This document shows positions 38,142-47,838 of a stretch of DNA of 64,000 bases, piece by piece (position 1 is the stretch's first letter; every line of letters starts with the position of its first letter). Source of the stretch: Cognatundibacterium aquatile. Its GTDB lineage: Bacteria > Pseudomonadota > Gammaproteobacteria > Burkholderiales > Burkholderiaceae_D. Under the pieces are notes generated by a model, which saw nothing but the letters and a program-made list of their open reading frames with translations, had not been told where the DNA came from and made no database searches. The position numbers and the translations under genes were made by a program. The DNA is taken from contig NZ_JACOFT010000006.1 of NCBI RefSeq assembly GCF_014699135.1, forward strand, positions 62,001 to 126,000. Reading direction: 5' to 3'.

Positions 38142-38158
38142 ACAATAAAAACGCAATT

Positions 38159-38187
38159 AAAAAAAAGCCCTGATCTGGGCTTTTTTT
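38159..38187 (+). terminator. Intrinsic terminator after the ACBP gene
   Basis: Stem AAAAAGCCC / GGGCTTTTT, TGATCT loop, A- and T-runs, so also usable by the convergent dehydrogenase gene. Confidence 0.9.
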
Positions 38188-38210
38188 GCGTCAATTTTTG
38201 GCAACCAACC

Positions 38211-39176
38211 TCAGAGTTTCAGCAAGTTCGGCGGCACCTGCCCGCTCAAACCGGCAATCAGATTATCGGCGGCACAATTCGCCATTGCGAGGCGTGTTTT
38301 TTCCGACGCACTGGCGATATGCGGGGTCAGTACGACATTGTCGAGCGTCAGAAAATCCGGGTGAAACTTCGGCTCACTTTCAAACACATCCAGCCCGGCA
38401 GCAGCGATACGTTTTTCGCGCAGCGCTGCAATCAGCGCCACATCGTCCACAATGCCGCCACGTGCCAGATTAGTCAGCGTTGCCGTCGGCTTCATGATAG
38501 CCAATTCAGCCGCCGCAATCGTGTGGCGGGAAGCCGGTGAATACGGCAACACCAGCATCACATGATCGGCCTCGCGTAAAAGCTCTTCTTTGCTGACATA
38601 ACTGGCGTTATTCGCCTGCGCTTCCAGCTCTGGTGTAATCCGTGAACGATTGTGATAAATCACCCGCATATTAAATCCTGTGGAACGGCGCGCAATCGCC
38701 TGTCCGATACGCCCCATACCGATAATTCCCAGGGTGGAACCGTGCAGATCCGGCCCAAGGAAATAGTCGTAACGCCATTTATTCCATTTCCCTGCCCGCA
38801 GCCAGTGTTCTGATTCGGTAATACGCCGCGCTGTCGCCATCATCAGCGCCCAGCCAAAATCGGCTGTCGTTTCATTCAGCACGTCAGGTGTATTACTCGC
38901 CATCACGCCATGCGCAGAGCAAGCCGGCAAATCAATATTGTCGTAACCGACCGCCATATTCGCGACCATTTTCAACTCCGGCACTTGCTGCAACAAAGCA
39001 GCATCGATGCGCGCGCTTCCTGTCGCCAGTATCCCTGCTTTGCCAGCCAGACGCTGCGCCAACTCTGCCGGCGTGAAAATCACGTCGTCCTGATTCGATT
39101 CGACCTCAAAATGCTGATGCAAACGGCTCAATACTTCTGGAAATATCGCTCTGGCAACCAAAATCGCTGGTTTCAT
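38211..39176 (-). CDS. D-isomer specific 2-hydroxyacid dehydrogenase (glyoxylate/hydroxypyruvate reductase type)
   Basis: 321 aa. NAD(P) motif LGIIGMGRIGQAIARR; catalytic Arg in NLARGGIVDD, Glu in DVFESEP and His in LTPHIASAS. The MAVGYDNIDLPACSAHGV region is typical of GyaR/GhrB reductases, which reduce glyoxylate and hydroxypyruvate. ATG at 39176 preferred over the TTG at 39185. Could cooperate with the hydroxypyruvate isomerase-like gene at 16.7 kb, but the two are far apart. Confidence 0.9.
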   Translation of the reverse strand: MKPAILVARAIFPEVLSRLHQHFEVESNQDDVIFTPAELAQRLAGKAGILATGSARIDAALLQQVPELKMVANMAVGYDNIDLPACSAHGVMASNTPDVLNETTADFGWALMMATARRITESEHWLRAGKWNKWRYDYFLGPDLHGSTLGIIGMGRIGQAIARRSTGFNMRVIYHNRSRITPELEAQANNASYVSKEELLREADHVMLVLPYSPASRHTIAAAELAIMKPTATLTNLARGGIVDDVALIAALREKRIAAAGLDVFESEPKFHPDFLTLDNVVLTPHIASASEKTRLAMANCAADNLIAGLSGQVPPNLLKL

Positions 39177-39553
39177 AGTTAACAACTTTCTTTACATTAA
39201 AGGCGGGTGGTTGCTTATCTTAACCTCGAAAAAGAAGTTTTTCCGGGTTCCGCTGCGTCCTTAAAAACTTTCATCTCAGCAATGAATGCTATAGATGATT
39301 TTCATCGATAGTGACCCATATCAATAACAATGATCGTGAATCCACTTAAAATAAGATTTTGCGTTTCCGCTGACAAAAGCGCACATCCAGAATCGCTTTT
39401 AATCCCTGTTCGCATTTGCTTATGCGCAAACGATATAAGTGCAGTTTGTGAGAACTCTTAAATTGCCTTAAAATACAAGGCTTTGCAGCCTAAGCATGTG
39501 TTTTTCTGCGATCTGGCTGCGCCAACATCCCGAATTTTTTAGATTGGACTGTT
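39177..39553. other. Divergent intergenic region before fdxA
   Basis: 377 bp without a gene. A small inverted repeat GATGATTTTCATC (39294-39306) lies in the middle and might be an operator; no known regulator can be named. Confidence 0.4.
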
Positions 39554-39877
39554 ATGACCCACGTTGTGACCGAATCCTGCATCCGCTGCCGTTATACCGA
39601 TTGCGTGGATGTCTGCCCAGTGGACTGCTTCCGTGCTGGCCCGAATTTCCTGGTTATTGATCCGGACGAATGCATCGATTGCGCCGTTTGCGTTGCAGAA
39701 TGCCCGGCAAATGCAATTTATGCTGAAGAAGATGTGCCGTCCGACCAGCAACAATTCATCAAGATCAATGCGGATCTGACACGCAACTGGCCTTCCATCA
39801 CCAAAACAGTGGCACCGCTCACTGATGCGGATGACTGGAAAGATGTCAAAGACAAACTGCAATATCTGGAGCGCTAA
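39554..39877 (+). CDS. fdxA: Seven-iron ferredoxin FdxA
   Basis: 107 aa. Cys9, Cys12, Cys17, Cys21 and a second set Cys40, Cys43, Cys46, Cys50 (CIRCRYTDCVDVCP and CIDCAVCVAECP) fit a [3Fe-4S]/[4Fe-4S] ferredoxin with a long C-terminal extension (to about residue 107), as in Azotobacter FdI. Lies 68 bp before the ferredoxin-NADP reductase gene, so the two likely form an electron-transfer pair. Confidence 0.94.
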   Translation: MTHVVTESCIRCRYTDCVDVCPVDCFRAGPNFLVIDPDECIDCAVCVAECPANAIYAEEDVPSDQQQFIKINADLTRNWPSITKTVAPLTDADDWKDVKDKLQYLER

Positions 39878-39945
39878 TCTGGCGCGGATAACTCCGTCCA
39901 GCTTATCCACATAATTTTAAGCAATATCAGGAACTATCTAGTCGT

Positions 39946-41016
39946 ATGGAAAACAAACAAACTACCCAGGCAAATGGCGTTATTGAAGCAGATGCCGTCA
40001 TCATTGGCGCAGGTCCGGTTGGCCTGTTTCAGGTGTTCGAATTAGGCCTGCTCGAAATCAAAGCCCACGTCATTGATTCTCTGCCAGTAGTTGGCGGTCA
40101 ATGCGTAGAGTTGTATCCTGATAAACCGATTTATGACATCCCTGCAGTTCCTGTCTGCACAGGCCAGGAATTAACTGACAATCTGCTCAAGCAAATCGAA
40201 CCGTTTGAACCTACTTTCCATCTGGGTCAGGAAGTCACGCTGGTTGCGCGTCGTGAAGATGGTCGTTTCGACCTCGAAACATCGACAGGCACCCGCTTTA
40301 TCACCAAAACGATTTTCATTGCGGCAGGCGTTGGCTCATTCCAACCTCGTACCTTAAAAGTCGACGGCATAGAAGCGTTTGAAGGCAAACAGGTGTTCTA
40401 CCGCGTCAAAGATCCTAGCCAGTTCCACGGCAAAAATCTGGTGATCTGCGGCGGCGGCGATTCCGCGCTCGACTGGGCATTGAATCTGGTGGGCAAAGCA
40501 GAATCCATCGTGCTTCTGCATCGTCGCGACGATTTCCGCGCAGCGCCAGCCTCTGTCGCTAAGATGAAAGAGCTGTGCGACAACTATGAAATGCAACTGA
40601 CTATCGGTCAGGTTACCGGCATTGAAACCAAAGATGACCTGCTGTCTGAAATCAAAGTGACAGGTGCAGACGGCGTCACACGCCGCATGCCGCTGGATAA
40701 TTTGCTGGTGTTCTTCGGCCTCTCTCCAAAACTCGGCCCTATCGCTGAGTGGGGTCTGGAAATCGAACGCAAGCAATTGAAAGTCATGGACACTGAGAAG
40801 TTTGAAACCAATGTTCCGGGTATTTTCGCGGTGGGTGATATCAACACTTATCCTGGTAAGAAAAAACTGATTTTGTCGGGCTTCCACGAAGCGGCGCTGG
40901 CTGCTTTCGGTGCAGCACCGTATATTTTCCCTGAAAAGAAAATTCACATGCAATACACGACAACATCACCAAAACTGCACAAGATTCTGGGTGTGGATAC
41001 ACCGACATTCGACTAA
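39946..41016 (+). CDS. Ferredoxin-NADP reductase, thioredoxin-reductase-like
   Basis: A 356-aa flavoprotein of the TrxR-like FNR class (as in Bacillus YumC). FAD motif [10 protein letters not shown] near residue 19; NADPH motif [13 protein letters not shown]. The redox CxxC of thioredoxin reductase is absent, which favours FNR. The C-terminal [24 protein letters not shown] is typical. Likely partner of FdxA. Own terminator follows. Confidence 0.93.
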   Translation: MENKQTTQANGVIEADAVIIGAGPVGLFQVFELGLLEIKAHVIDSLPVVGGQCVELYPDKPIYDIPAVPVCTGQELTDNLLKQIEPFEPTFHLGQEVTLVARREDGRFDLETSTGTRFITKTIFIAAGVGSFQPRTLKVDGIEAFEGKQVFYRVKDPSQFHGKNLVICGGGDSALDWALNLVGKAESIVLLHRRDDFRAAPASVAKMKELCDNYEMQLTIGQVTGIETKDDLLSEIKVTGADGVTRRMPLDNLLVFFGLSPKLGPIAEWGLEIERKQLKVMDTEKFETNVPGIFAVGDINTYPGKKKLILSGFHEAALAAFGAAPYIFPEKKIHMQYTTTSPKLHKILGVDTPTFD

Positions 41017-41030
41017 GTCGTATCATTTCT

Positions 41031-41065
41031 AAAAAAGCGCAAAGGTAAAAACTTTGCGCTTTTTT
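41031..41065 (+). terminator. Intrinsic terminator of fdxA-FNR
   Basis: Stem AAAAAAGCGCAAAG / CTTTGCGCTTTTTT, 7-nt loop, perfect. Confidence 0.95.
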
Positions 41066-41309
41066 ATTGGGAAAAAATGATCGAATCATACTTATTCGGC
41101 AATAAATTTATATCCTGATCACGTTTGTAACATTAATTTGCACACGAACGATCAGCAGCAGCAACAGAAAAACCAAAAAATTCAAAACTGGTTTATGATG
41201 CAATGCAATATCCCTATAAAAATACTGCCATAAGCAGAGAGAACTTTTCCTAAAATCCAATCAGTTGTAAGAAAACGGACTATCCGTCTTTGACCAGAAA
41301 GATGTCATC

Positions 41310-42545
41310 ATGCTCTATCAACTTCACGAACTTAATCGCGCTTTCCTGACCCCGCTCACTCAATGGGCAGAAGCATCATCCAAGTTATTCACTAACCCGG
41401 TTTCTCCCCTTGCGCATACACCTTACGCGCAAAGAGTTGCCGCTGGTTACGAGTTAATGTTTCGCTTAGGAAAAGATTACGAGAAACCAGAGTTTGGCAT
41501 CACATCAACGACCATCAACAAACAAGTCGTTGAAATTACTCAGGAAACGGCGGTCATTAAACCTTTCTGCAAGCTGCTGCACTTTAAAAAAGTATTACCA
41601 ACAAAAGATCTGCAAAAATTAAAGCAGCCGACAGTATTGCTGGTTGCGCCACTCTCCGGGCACCATTCAACCCTACTGCGCGATACGGTTCGTGGCTTAT
41701 TGCCGCTTCATGATGTCTACATCACCGACTGGACAGACGCCCGCATGGTGCCACTGTCGGAAGGCCGCTTCCATTTACATGACTACATCTACTACGTGCA
41801 GGAATTTATCCGCACTTTAGGCCCGGACGTACACGTTATTTCTGTATGCCAGCCTACTGTGCCGGTACTGGCAGCGATTTCCCTGATGGCGACGGATAAC
41901 GATCCACATTTACCGAAAACAATGACGATGATGGGTGGGCCGATAGACCCGCGCAAATCGCCGACACAAGTCAATAACCTCGCCACCGAAAAGAAATTCT
42001 CGTGGTTTGAAAATACGGTTATTTACAGCGTACCGGCAAACTACCCGGGCTACGGTCGCAAAGTCTATCCGGGCTTTTTGCAACACACTGGTTTTGTTGC
42101 CATGAATCCGGATCGCCATGCTCAAAGCCACTGGGATTTTTACCAGCATCTGGTGAAAGGCGATGACGAATCTGCCGAACAGCATCGCAAGTTTTACGAC
42201 GAATACAATGCAGTGCTGGATATGCCAGCCGATTACTACCTCGAAACCATTAAAACCGTGTTTCAGGAATTCCATTTACCTAAAGGAACCTGGGAAGTCG
42301 AAGGCAAGCCAGTGCGTCCGCAGGACATCAAAACGGTGGCTTTATTCACTGTTGAGGGTGAGCTGGATGATATTTCCGGCGCGGGGCAAACTCAGGCCGC
42401 ACACGAACTTTGCAGTAGCATCCCGGCAAACATGAAACAGGATTTCGTCGCGCCCGGCTGTGGACATTATGGTATTTTTTCAGGACGTCGCTGGCGCGAA
42501 ATCATCGCGCCAAAAATTGCTGAATTTATTCAAAAACACGCCTGA
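41310..42545 (+). CDS. phaZ: Intracellular polyhydroxyalkanoate depolymerase
   Basis: 411 aa, PHB_depo_C-containing intracellular depolymerase. The nucleophile is Cys180 in HVISVCQPTVP, as in Ralstonia eutropha PhaZa1, where Cys replaces Ser. Candidate Asp in EGELDDISG (about 355) and His in PGCGHYGIFSG (about 389). Mobilises PHB granules to hydroxybutyrate. No phaC or phasin genes are in the window. Ends in its own terminator. Confidence 0.93.
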   Translation: MLYQLHELNRAFLTPLTQWAEASSKLFTNPVSPLAHTPYAQRVAAGYELMFRLGKDYEKPEFGITSTTINKQVVEITQETAVIKPFCKLLHFKKVLPTKDLQKLKQPTVLLVAPLSGHHSTLLRDTVRGLLPLHDVYITDWTDARMVPLSEGRFHLHDYIYYVQEFIRTLGPDVHVISVCQPTVPVLAAISLMATDNDPHLPKTMTMMGGPIDPRKSPTQVNNLATEKKFSWFENTVIYSVPANYPGYGRKVYPGFLQHTGFVAMNPDRHAQSHWDFYQHLVKGDDESAEQHRKFYDEYNAVLDMPADYYLETIKTVFQEFHLPKGTWEVEGKPVRPQDIKTVALFTVEGELDDISGAGQTQAAHELCSSIPANMKQDFVAPGCGHYGIFSGRRWREIIAPKIAEFIQKHA

Positions 42546-42585
42546 TTTCATTGCCATCCACAAGGCGTCAGGACGGCGAATCAGC

Positions 42586-42615
42586 AGCCACTATTCTCAC
42601 GGATAGTGGCTTTTT
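42586..42615 (+). terminator. Intrinsic terminator of phaZ
   Basis: Stem AGCCACTAT / ATAGTGGCT, 8-nt loop, T5. It covers the first GTG (42606) of the following open frame, which argues that rnfB starts further down. Confidence 0.88.
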
Positions 42616-42689
42616 CCATTGTTGTTCCTGAAATTTGCGTAGATAATCTCGGCTTCGCACAACGTATTTATTTGTTTACTTCATTTCCC

Positions 42690-43376
42690 GTGTCCACTTC
42701 CATCGCAGCACAAATCGAAGATCTGCTTCCGCAGACGCAATGCACAAAATGTGGCTATCCATCCTGCCACCTATACGCCACCGCAATTGCCTCTGGCGAA
42801 GCCAGCTATAACCAATGCCCTCCGGGTGGTCAACAAGGGGTGGAACGTCTGGCACACTTGCTGGGTCAGCCCGTGATCGCACTCGATATCGGCCGCGGTG
42901 CTGAACGGGAACGCCCGGTTGCGGTCATTGATGAAGCCTACTGCATAGGTTGCACGCTTTGCATACAAGCATGCCCCGTCGATGCGATTATTGGTGCGCC
43001 TAAGCAGATGCATACGGTGATTGCAGAGTTATGCACAGGTTGCGATCTCTGCGTTACCCCCTGCCCTGTCGATTGCATCGCGATGTTACCGGCGACTGAG
43101 GGGGAAACCGGTTGGGACGCATGGAGTCAGGAACAGGCAAATAGCGCGCGTCAGCAATTTGAATTCAGAACCATGCGTTTAGCGCGTGAAAAGCGTGAAA
43201 ATGACGAACGCCTGGCGGCCAAGGCTGCCGCAAAACTAAAGGCGCTGGAATTGGAACCTGCGCTGAGCGAGGAAGAAATACGCAGCAAAGAACGTAAAAA
43301 GGCGGTGATTGCTGCCGCAATGGAACGCGCCAGATTAAAAAAAATTGCAGCAGAAGCGGAGCAAAATAAATCATGA
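42690..43376 (+). CDS. rsxB: Electron-transport complex subunit RnfB/RsxB-like
   Basis: 228 aa from GTG 42690. An N-terminal 4Fe-4S domain (Cys18, Cys21, Cys26, Cys43) is followed by two ferredoxin clusters ([24 protein letters not shown]). It lacks the N-terminal membrane anchor of true RnfB, and no other rnf genes are present. The last ~60 residues form a highly charged Ala/Lys/Glu coiled coil. Its stop overlaps the nth start (ATGA), a pair common in Betaproteobacteria. It may feed electrons to the Nth cluster or another target; inference. Start chosen because of the terminator at 42586-42615. Confidence 0.88.
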   Translation: MSTSIAAQIEDLLPQTQCTKCGYPSCHLYATAIASGEASYNQCPPGGQQGVERLAHLLGQPVIALDIGRGAERERPVAVIDEAYCIGCTLCIQACPVDAIIGAPKQMHTVIAELCTGCDLCVTPCPVDCIAMLPATEGETGWDAWSQEQANSARQQFEFRTMRLAREKRENDERLAAKAAAKLKALELEPALSEEEIRSKERKKAVIAAAMERARLKKIAAEAEQNKS

Positions 43377-44020
43377 ATGCAGAAAAACGGCATGCCATTT
43401 TTACGCGTCTGCAAAAAGAAAACCCGCATCCAACGACAGAACTTGAATACAAAACGCCTTTCGAATTACTGATTGCGGTCTTATTGTCGGCTCAGGCAAC
43501 CGATGTTTCCGTCAACAAGGCTACCCGCGTGCTGTATACAGTCGCCAACACCCCTGAAGCAATTTACGCTCTCGGTGTTGATGGATTAATTCCGTATATT
43601 CAGACGATAGGCTTGTTCAGGACCAAAGCAAAAAATGTGATAGCGACCTGTCATCTGCTGATGACGGAGCATCATAGCGAAGTGCCGCGCAACCGCGAAG
43701 CGTTGGAAGCCTTGCCCGGTGTCGGCAGAAAAACCGCCAACGTTGTGATGAATACTGCGTTTGGTGAACCAACCATCGCGGTCGATACGCACATTTTCAG
43801 AGTATCAAATCGTACCGGCATCGCACCGGGTAAAAATGTTGATATTGTCGAACAAAAACTGATGAAATTCGTACCAAAAGAATTCCGTCAGGACGCCCAT
43901 CACTGGCTGATCCTGCATGGTCGTTACACCTGTATCGCCAGAAAACCCAAATGCTGGAATTGTATGATCGCTGACTTATGCGAGTACAAACAAAAAACGC
44001 CCTTACCCGACAAAGTGTAA
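43373..44020 (+). CDS. nth: Endonuclease III
   Basis: A 215-aa DNA glycosylase/AP lyase for oxidised pyrimidines. Helix-hairpin-helix [12 protein letters not shown] with catalytic Lys, the catalytic Asp in [11 protein letters not shown], and the 4Fe-4S loop C-x6-C-x2-C-x5-C ([17 protein letters not shown]). Overlaps rsxB by 4 nt. Confidence 0.96.
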   Translation: MNAEKRHAIFTRLQKENPHPTTELEYKTPFELLIAVLLSAQATDVSVNKATRVLYTVANTPEAIYALGVDGLIPYIQTIGLFRTKAKNVIATCHLLMTEHHSEVPRNREALEALPGVGRKTANVVMNTAFGEPTIAVDTHIFRVSNRTGIAPGKNVDIVEQKLMKFVPKEFRQDAHHWLILHGRYTCIARKPKCWNCMIADLCEYKQKTPLPDKV

Positions 44021-44032
44021 AAAATAAGGGCG
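43992..44032 (-). terminator. Terminator of the nitroreductase gene
   Basis: CGCCCTTA / TAAGGGCG stem, loop about 19 nt, T-run on the minus strand. It overlaps the last codons of nth. Confidence 0.75.
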
Positions 44033-44042
44033 CAGTGAATAG

Positions 44043-44624
44043 TTAAACGATTTTGCAGGCTTCTTCAAAACTGAGACGTGGCGAACGAGGGAATAATTTC
44101 TCTGCATCGCCATAACCCAGATTACAGATAAAATTAACTTTCACTTCCGTTCCAGCAAAAAAACTTTGATCGATCTTCTCTGCGTCAAAGCCAGACATAG
44201 GCCCGCAATCCAGACCAATCGCTCGCGCCGCCAGCATCAGATAAGCGCCTTGCAATGACGAATTACGAAATGCCGTCGACTCAATCGCCGCCTGATTCCC
44301 GACGAACCATGAACGCGCATCGGTATGCGGGAAGAGTTTAGGCAATTGTTCATAAAACGCCATATCCATACCGACAATGGCAGTCACCGGTGCAGTTTTT
44401 ACCTTATCGACATTTCCCGCAGAGACGCAGGCAGCTAACTTTTCCTTTTCAGCGTCCGACTTTACAAAGACTATGCGCGCCGGCGTTGAATTCGCAGCAG
44501 TCGCGCCCCACTTCATCAATTCATAAATCTGATACAACTGCGCGTCGCTGACTGGCTTGGCGAGCCAGACATTATGCGTGCGGGCGTGGGAAAATAGAGT
44601 GTCGAGGGCGTCTTGATTCAGCAT
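44043..44624 (-). CDS. rutE: Malonic semialdehyde reductase RutE-type nitroreductase
   Basis: A 193-aa FMN flavoprotein of the nitroreductase family, RutE/HadB branch. Contains [26 protein letters not shown] (split) and [15 protein letters not shown], plus [13 protein letters not shown]. RutE reduces malonic semialdehyde to 3-hydroxypropionate in pyrimidine breakdown; no other rut genes are here, so a broader detoxifying role is possible. Confidence 0.88.
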   Translation of the reverse strand: MLNQDALDTLFSHARTHNVWLAKPVSDAQLYQIYELMKWGATAANSTPARIVFVKSDAEKEKLAACVSAGNVDKVKTAPVTAIVGMDMAFYEQLPKLFPHTDARSWFVGNQAAIESTAFRNSSLQGAYLMLAARAIGLDCGPMSGFDAEKIDQSFFAGTEVKVNFICNLGYGDAEKLFPRSPRLSFEEACKIV

Positions 44625-44746
44625 TGTTTTTCCTTTTTACTGTGGCAGATGAATAAATGAAGTCTGAAAATGTTCAGGCTTCAAAGCGATAAATGAAAAA
44701 TCCCCTACAATAGCAAACTTCAAATTTAAGCTCCGGTATCAATGTT

Positions 44747-45175
44747 ATGTTTAACCCCAGCCAACAAGATGTCAGACGTTTTTTTTGCGAAACCTACAGA
44801 AAAAACCAGGCACGTGAGATTCTGACACCACTGGAAGCGATTGCTTCAGACTGGATCAGGCAACACCCTGAATACGATGAGACTTTACACGATGCAGAAG
44901 AAGCGCTGCAGGCGAATTACAGCGTCGATCAGGGGCAAACCAATCCTTTTCTACATTTATCGATGCATCTGTCGATTTCAGAGCAAATCTCCGTCGATCA
45001 GCCACGCGGCGTCAAAGCAGCATTTCAGATGCTCGCCAACAAATACAACTCAGAACATGAAGCACACCATCAGATCATGGAATGTCTGGGTGAGATGATC
45101 TGGAACTCCCAGCGAACCGGGCTGCCACCGGATGGTCAGGCCTATATTGAGGCCTTACAACAACGATGCCGATAA
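44747..45175 (+). CDS. DUF1841 family protein
   Basis: 142 aa, cytosolic helical protein of DUF1841, restricted largely to Beta/Gammaproteobacteria. MFNPSQQDVRRFFCETYRK and NPFLHLSMHLSISEQISVDQP are the family blocks; conserved His and Glu (HLSMHL, EHEAHHQIMECLGEMIW) suggest possible metal binding. Function unknown. Often near nth, as here. Confidence 0.9.
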   Translation: MFNPSQQDVRRFFCETYRKNQAREILTPLEAIASDWIRQHPEYDETLHDAEEALQANYSVDQGQTNPFLHLSMHLSISEQISVDQPRGVKAAFQMLANKYNSEHEAHHQIMECLGEMIWNSQRTGLPPDGQAYIEALQQRCR

Positions 45176-45203
45176 AAAAAGCCACGTTCAACGTGGCTTT
45201 TTA
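45175..45203. terminator. Terminator DUF1841 / cytochromes
   Basis: Stem AAAAAGCCACG / CGTGGCTTTTT with a TTCAA loop, bidirectional. Confidence 0.9.
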
Positions 45204-45245
45204 TCTTTTTACGCTTTGCACTCAATGAACGAGCGTTTTTCTGGC

Positions 45246-45593
45246 TTATTTTTTCAGTACCAGACTGCCAGGCAAGCTGTGCAGGTAAGCAGCAATATTT
45301 TGAATATCAGTATTCGACAAAGCCTTTGCCTGTCCGCCCATAATCGCATTGCCACGCCCATTCGCGCCATCCGCACCGCGCTGATACGCCTTCAATGCCT
45401 GCGCCAGATAATCCACATGTTGCCCAGCCAGTTTAGGGTAAGCCGGATCAATCGGCGAGTTGTAATCTTTACCGTGGCAAGACGCACAGTTATTTTTTTC
45501 AGTTGCCGCTTTGCCAGCCTCAATATTGCCCGCAGCAAAAGCAGAAACAGAAAAGAACGAAAGCAGCAACGCCAGTAATTTGACTTTTTTCAT
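45246..45593 (-). CDS. Small periplasmic cytochrome c
   Basis: 115 aa. Signal peptide (MKKVKLLALLLSFFSVSAFA), one heme motif CASCH (Cys36-His40), and the axial Met likely in AIMGGQAKAL. c4/c553-type. Tandem with a second cytochrome gene 15 bp upstream; a shared electron shuttle pair. Confidence 0.92.
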   Translation of the reverse strand: MKKVKLLALLLSFFSVSAFAAGNIEAGKAATEKNNCASCHGKDYNSPIDPAYPKLAGQHVDYLAQALKAYQRGADGANGRGNAIMGGQAKALSNTDIQNIAAYLHSLPGSLVLKK

Positions 45594-45608
45594 CTTGATC
45601 TCCGACTC

Positions 45609-45932
45609 TTATTTTTGTTGTGAATAGTAAGCAGCTAAATCAGCGATATCCTGATCAGTCAGGCTACCAGCAATACCGCGCATAGATGGATGTTTACGTT
45701 CACCCTTTTGGTATGCTTTCAGCGCACTTTCTATGTATTTAGCAGACTGCCCGCCGATCATCGGGACTTGAAAAACTTCAGGGTATGTCGCCTTGTATCC
45801 AGGAATGGCATGGCAACCTATGCACATAGCAATTTTTTTATCAGCAGCATCTTTAGCATTGCCAACAACTTCAGCCGCTGCTGCAGCTTGAGCGAGACTC
45901 GTGAAAACGAGGAGTGCGAACAGTTTTTTCAT
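45609..45932 (-). CDS. Small periplasmic cytochrome c (second copy)
   Basis: 107 aa. Signal peptide, heme motif CIGCH (Cys37-His41), and axial Met probably in HPSMRGIAGSL. Homologous to the adjacent cytochrome in layout (heme, PxxGGQxxYxxxALKAYxxG). First gene of the pair; divergent from the MoxR gene. Confidence 0.92.
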   Translation of the reverse strand: MKKLFALLVFTSLAQAAAAAEVVGNAKDAADKKIAMCIGCHAIPGYKATYPEVFQVPMIGGQSAKYIESALKAYQKGERKHPSMRGIAGSLTDQDIADLAAYYSQQK

Positions 45933-46199
45933 ATGAGCTTTAATAAGAATTATACAAACTGAAAAATGAAGACAACACCTTGATGTAGCTCAGCATTCTA
46001 TATGATCAAAATCAATTTTGCGTAAAAAAAAGTCAGCAAAAACCCACAATTTGCACAACCATGCAGCAGTTTGTTGCGTCCTGTGTCGTGTAGCTCTACA
46101 AAAGGCGATTTTGCTAATTTAGAAAAACGCACATCCGTTCACAAAATTACAGATTCTCGCTTATACTCAATAAGCTTATTTAACTCTTCTGATACCACC

Positions 46200-47063
46200 A
46201 TGACGCTGGAAACTACGACTCTCCGTTTTGATGGCGCCGACAACTACGTCGCCACCGATGATTTGAAACTTGCCGTCAACGCTGCGTTAAAACTGCAGCG
46301 TCCGCTACTGATCAAAGGCGAACCCGGCACCGGCAAAACCATGCTGGCAGAAGAAGTGGCGGCAGCGCTGAATATGCCCTTACTGCAATGGCACATCAAA
46401 TCCACCACCAAAGCCCAGCAAGGCCTTTACGAATACGATGCCGTCTCCCGCTTGCGCGACTCCCAGCTTGGCGATGAGCGCGTCAAAGACATCCATAACT
46501 ACATCGTCAAAGGTGTTTTATGGCAGGCGTTTACAGCTGACCAGCCGGTCGTGCTGCTGATCGATGAAATTGATAAAGCCGATATCGAATTCCCGAATGA
46601 TTTGCTGCGCGAACTCGATCGCATGGAATTCTACGTCTACGAAACACGTGAAATGGTGCGCGCCAAACATCGACCACTGGTCATCATCACATCCAATAAT
46701 GAAAAAGAATTGCCGGATGCATTTTTGCGCCGCTGCTTTTTCCATTACATTAAATTCCCAGACAAAGAGACAATGCAAAAAATTGTCGATGTCCACTTCC
46801 CCAAACTCAAGGCAGATCTACTGACACAAGCTTTGCAGACGTTTTACGAAGTGCGCGACGTGGCCGGCCTGAAGAAAAAACCTTCCACATCCGAATTTAT
46901 CGACTGGCTGAAACTCTTGCTGGCAGAAGATATTCCAGCCGACGCCCTGCGCAGTAAAGACAATAAAGCCATCGTGCCGCCACTGCATGGTGCCCTGCTG
47001 AAAAATGAGCAAGACGTGCACTTGTTTGAACGCCTGATCTTCATGTCCCGCAACAGCCGCTAA
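46200..47063 (+). CDS. MoxR-family AAA+ ATPase
   Basis: 287 aa. Walker A GEPGTGKTML near residue 37, Walker B VLLIDEIDKADIEFPNDLL, sensor ITSNNEKELPDAFLRRCFFHY. MoxR ATPases act as chaperones that insert cofactors or assemble complexes with a von Willebrand (CoxE-like) partner. No VWA gene follows here. ATG at 46200 gives the family start MTLETTTLRFDGADNYV; the frame upstream is not conserved in style. Confidence 0.92.
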   Translation: MTLETTTLRFDGADNYVATDDLKLAVNAALKLQRPLLIKGEPGTGKTMLAEEVAAALNMPLLQWHIKSTTKAQQGLYEYDAVSRLRDSQLGDERVKDIHNYIVKGVLWQAFTADQPVVLLIDEIDKADIEFPNDLLRELDRMEFYVYETREMVRAKHRPLVIITSNNEKELPDAFLRRCFFHYIKFPDKETMQKIVDVHFPKLKADLLTQALQTFYEVRDVAGLKKKPSTSEFIDWLKLLLAEDIPADALRSKDNKAIVPPLHGALLKNEQDVHLFERLIFMSRNSR

Positions 47064-47261
47064 TTCGCTAATCAATTCCACATCAACGCGCAGACGCTTG
47101 CATACACCAGTGCTCTGCGCGTCACATCAAAATTTCTCGTTCAAAACCCTCCGCAATTTTCAGAATTAGCAGAGAACAGTTTCTCCGACTCTCGCCTCAA
47201 TACCCTAATTTTTCTAAAAGCTCCTATTGTCGCAAAATGAGACCGCGTGAATTGAAAACAA

Positions 47262-47287
47262 AAAAAGTAACTTATAAGTTACTTTTT
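47262..47287. promoter_or_regulatory. 26-bp perfect palindrome, probable operator
   Basis: Core GTAACTTATAAGTTAC flanked by A5 and T5, 70 bp before the membrane protein gene. A further half site GAGTTAC follows at about 47298. Fits an operator of the XRE regulator downstream (autoregulation); it could also end moxR transcription. Confidence 0.55.
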
Positions 47288-47357
47288 GAGTTTTATGAGT
47301 TACCATTCTCCGGCTTAATAGACTATTCGATAATTCATTTTCAGGAAGAGGATCATC

Positions 47358-47804
47358 ATGCAAAAATCAGATAGAGCAAAAACCGATCAGCTTATTCACG
47401 CTTCGCGAACAATGTTGTGGCTTGCATTGATTGTCGTTGCTCTCCTAGGAGCAATCGCCCTCGCCATCAATCTCTTTCCTGAATCTGGCTGGGGCAATCG
47501 ACTACAGCAGCTTTTACAAATCCTGCCAATATTCATTGTTGCAGGAATATTTTCTATTCGAAAAAAAGGGCTCAAGCTAGACCCTAATGACTCAGCGATG
47601 AAAGCCGTACTCGAAGACGAGCTGCGTGTCGCGAGCGCGCACCGTGCCTATCGTTACGGATTTATCGGCGTTTTATTCGCACAACCGACACTCGCCCTTT
47701 TACTACAACTCATTCAACAAAATAACGTTTGGCTCATGTGCAGCATGAGCCTGACGCTTGGCTTCAGCGTCTTCATCGCTACCACACTCATACTGGATCG
47801 CTAG
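47358..47804 (+). CDS. Hypothetical four-helix membrane protein
   Basis: 148 aa, not recognised. Four hydrophobic segments (about residues 16-37, 48-67, 93-113, 120-142) with Lys/Arg-rich loops (RKKGLKLDP). A GGAAGAGG Shine-Dalgarno precedes the ATG. Followed 35 bp later by an XRE regulator. Small membrane proteins with a YozG-like regulator are a recurring pair in bacteria. Confidence 0.75.
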   Translation: MQKSDRAKTDQLIHASRTMLWLALIVVALLGAIALAINLFPESGWGNRLQQLLQILPIFIVAGIFSIRKKGLKLDPNDSAMKAVLEDELRVASAHRAYRYGFIGVLFAQPTLALLLQLIQQNNVWLMCSMSLTLGFSVFIATTLILDR

Positions 47805-47838
47805 TCGATGATCCGCCCATTTTTCTTGAGCCAATAAA

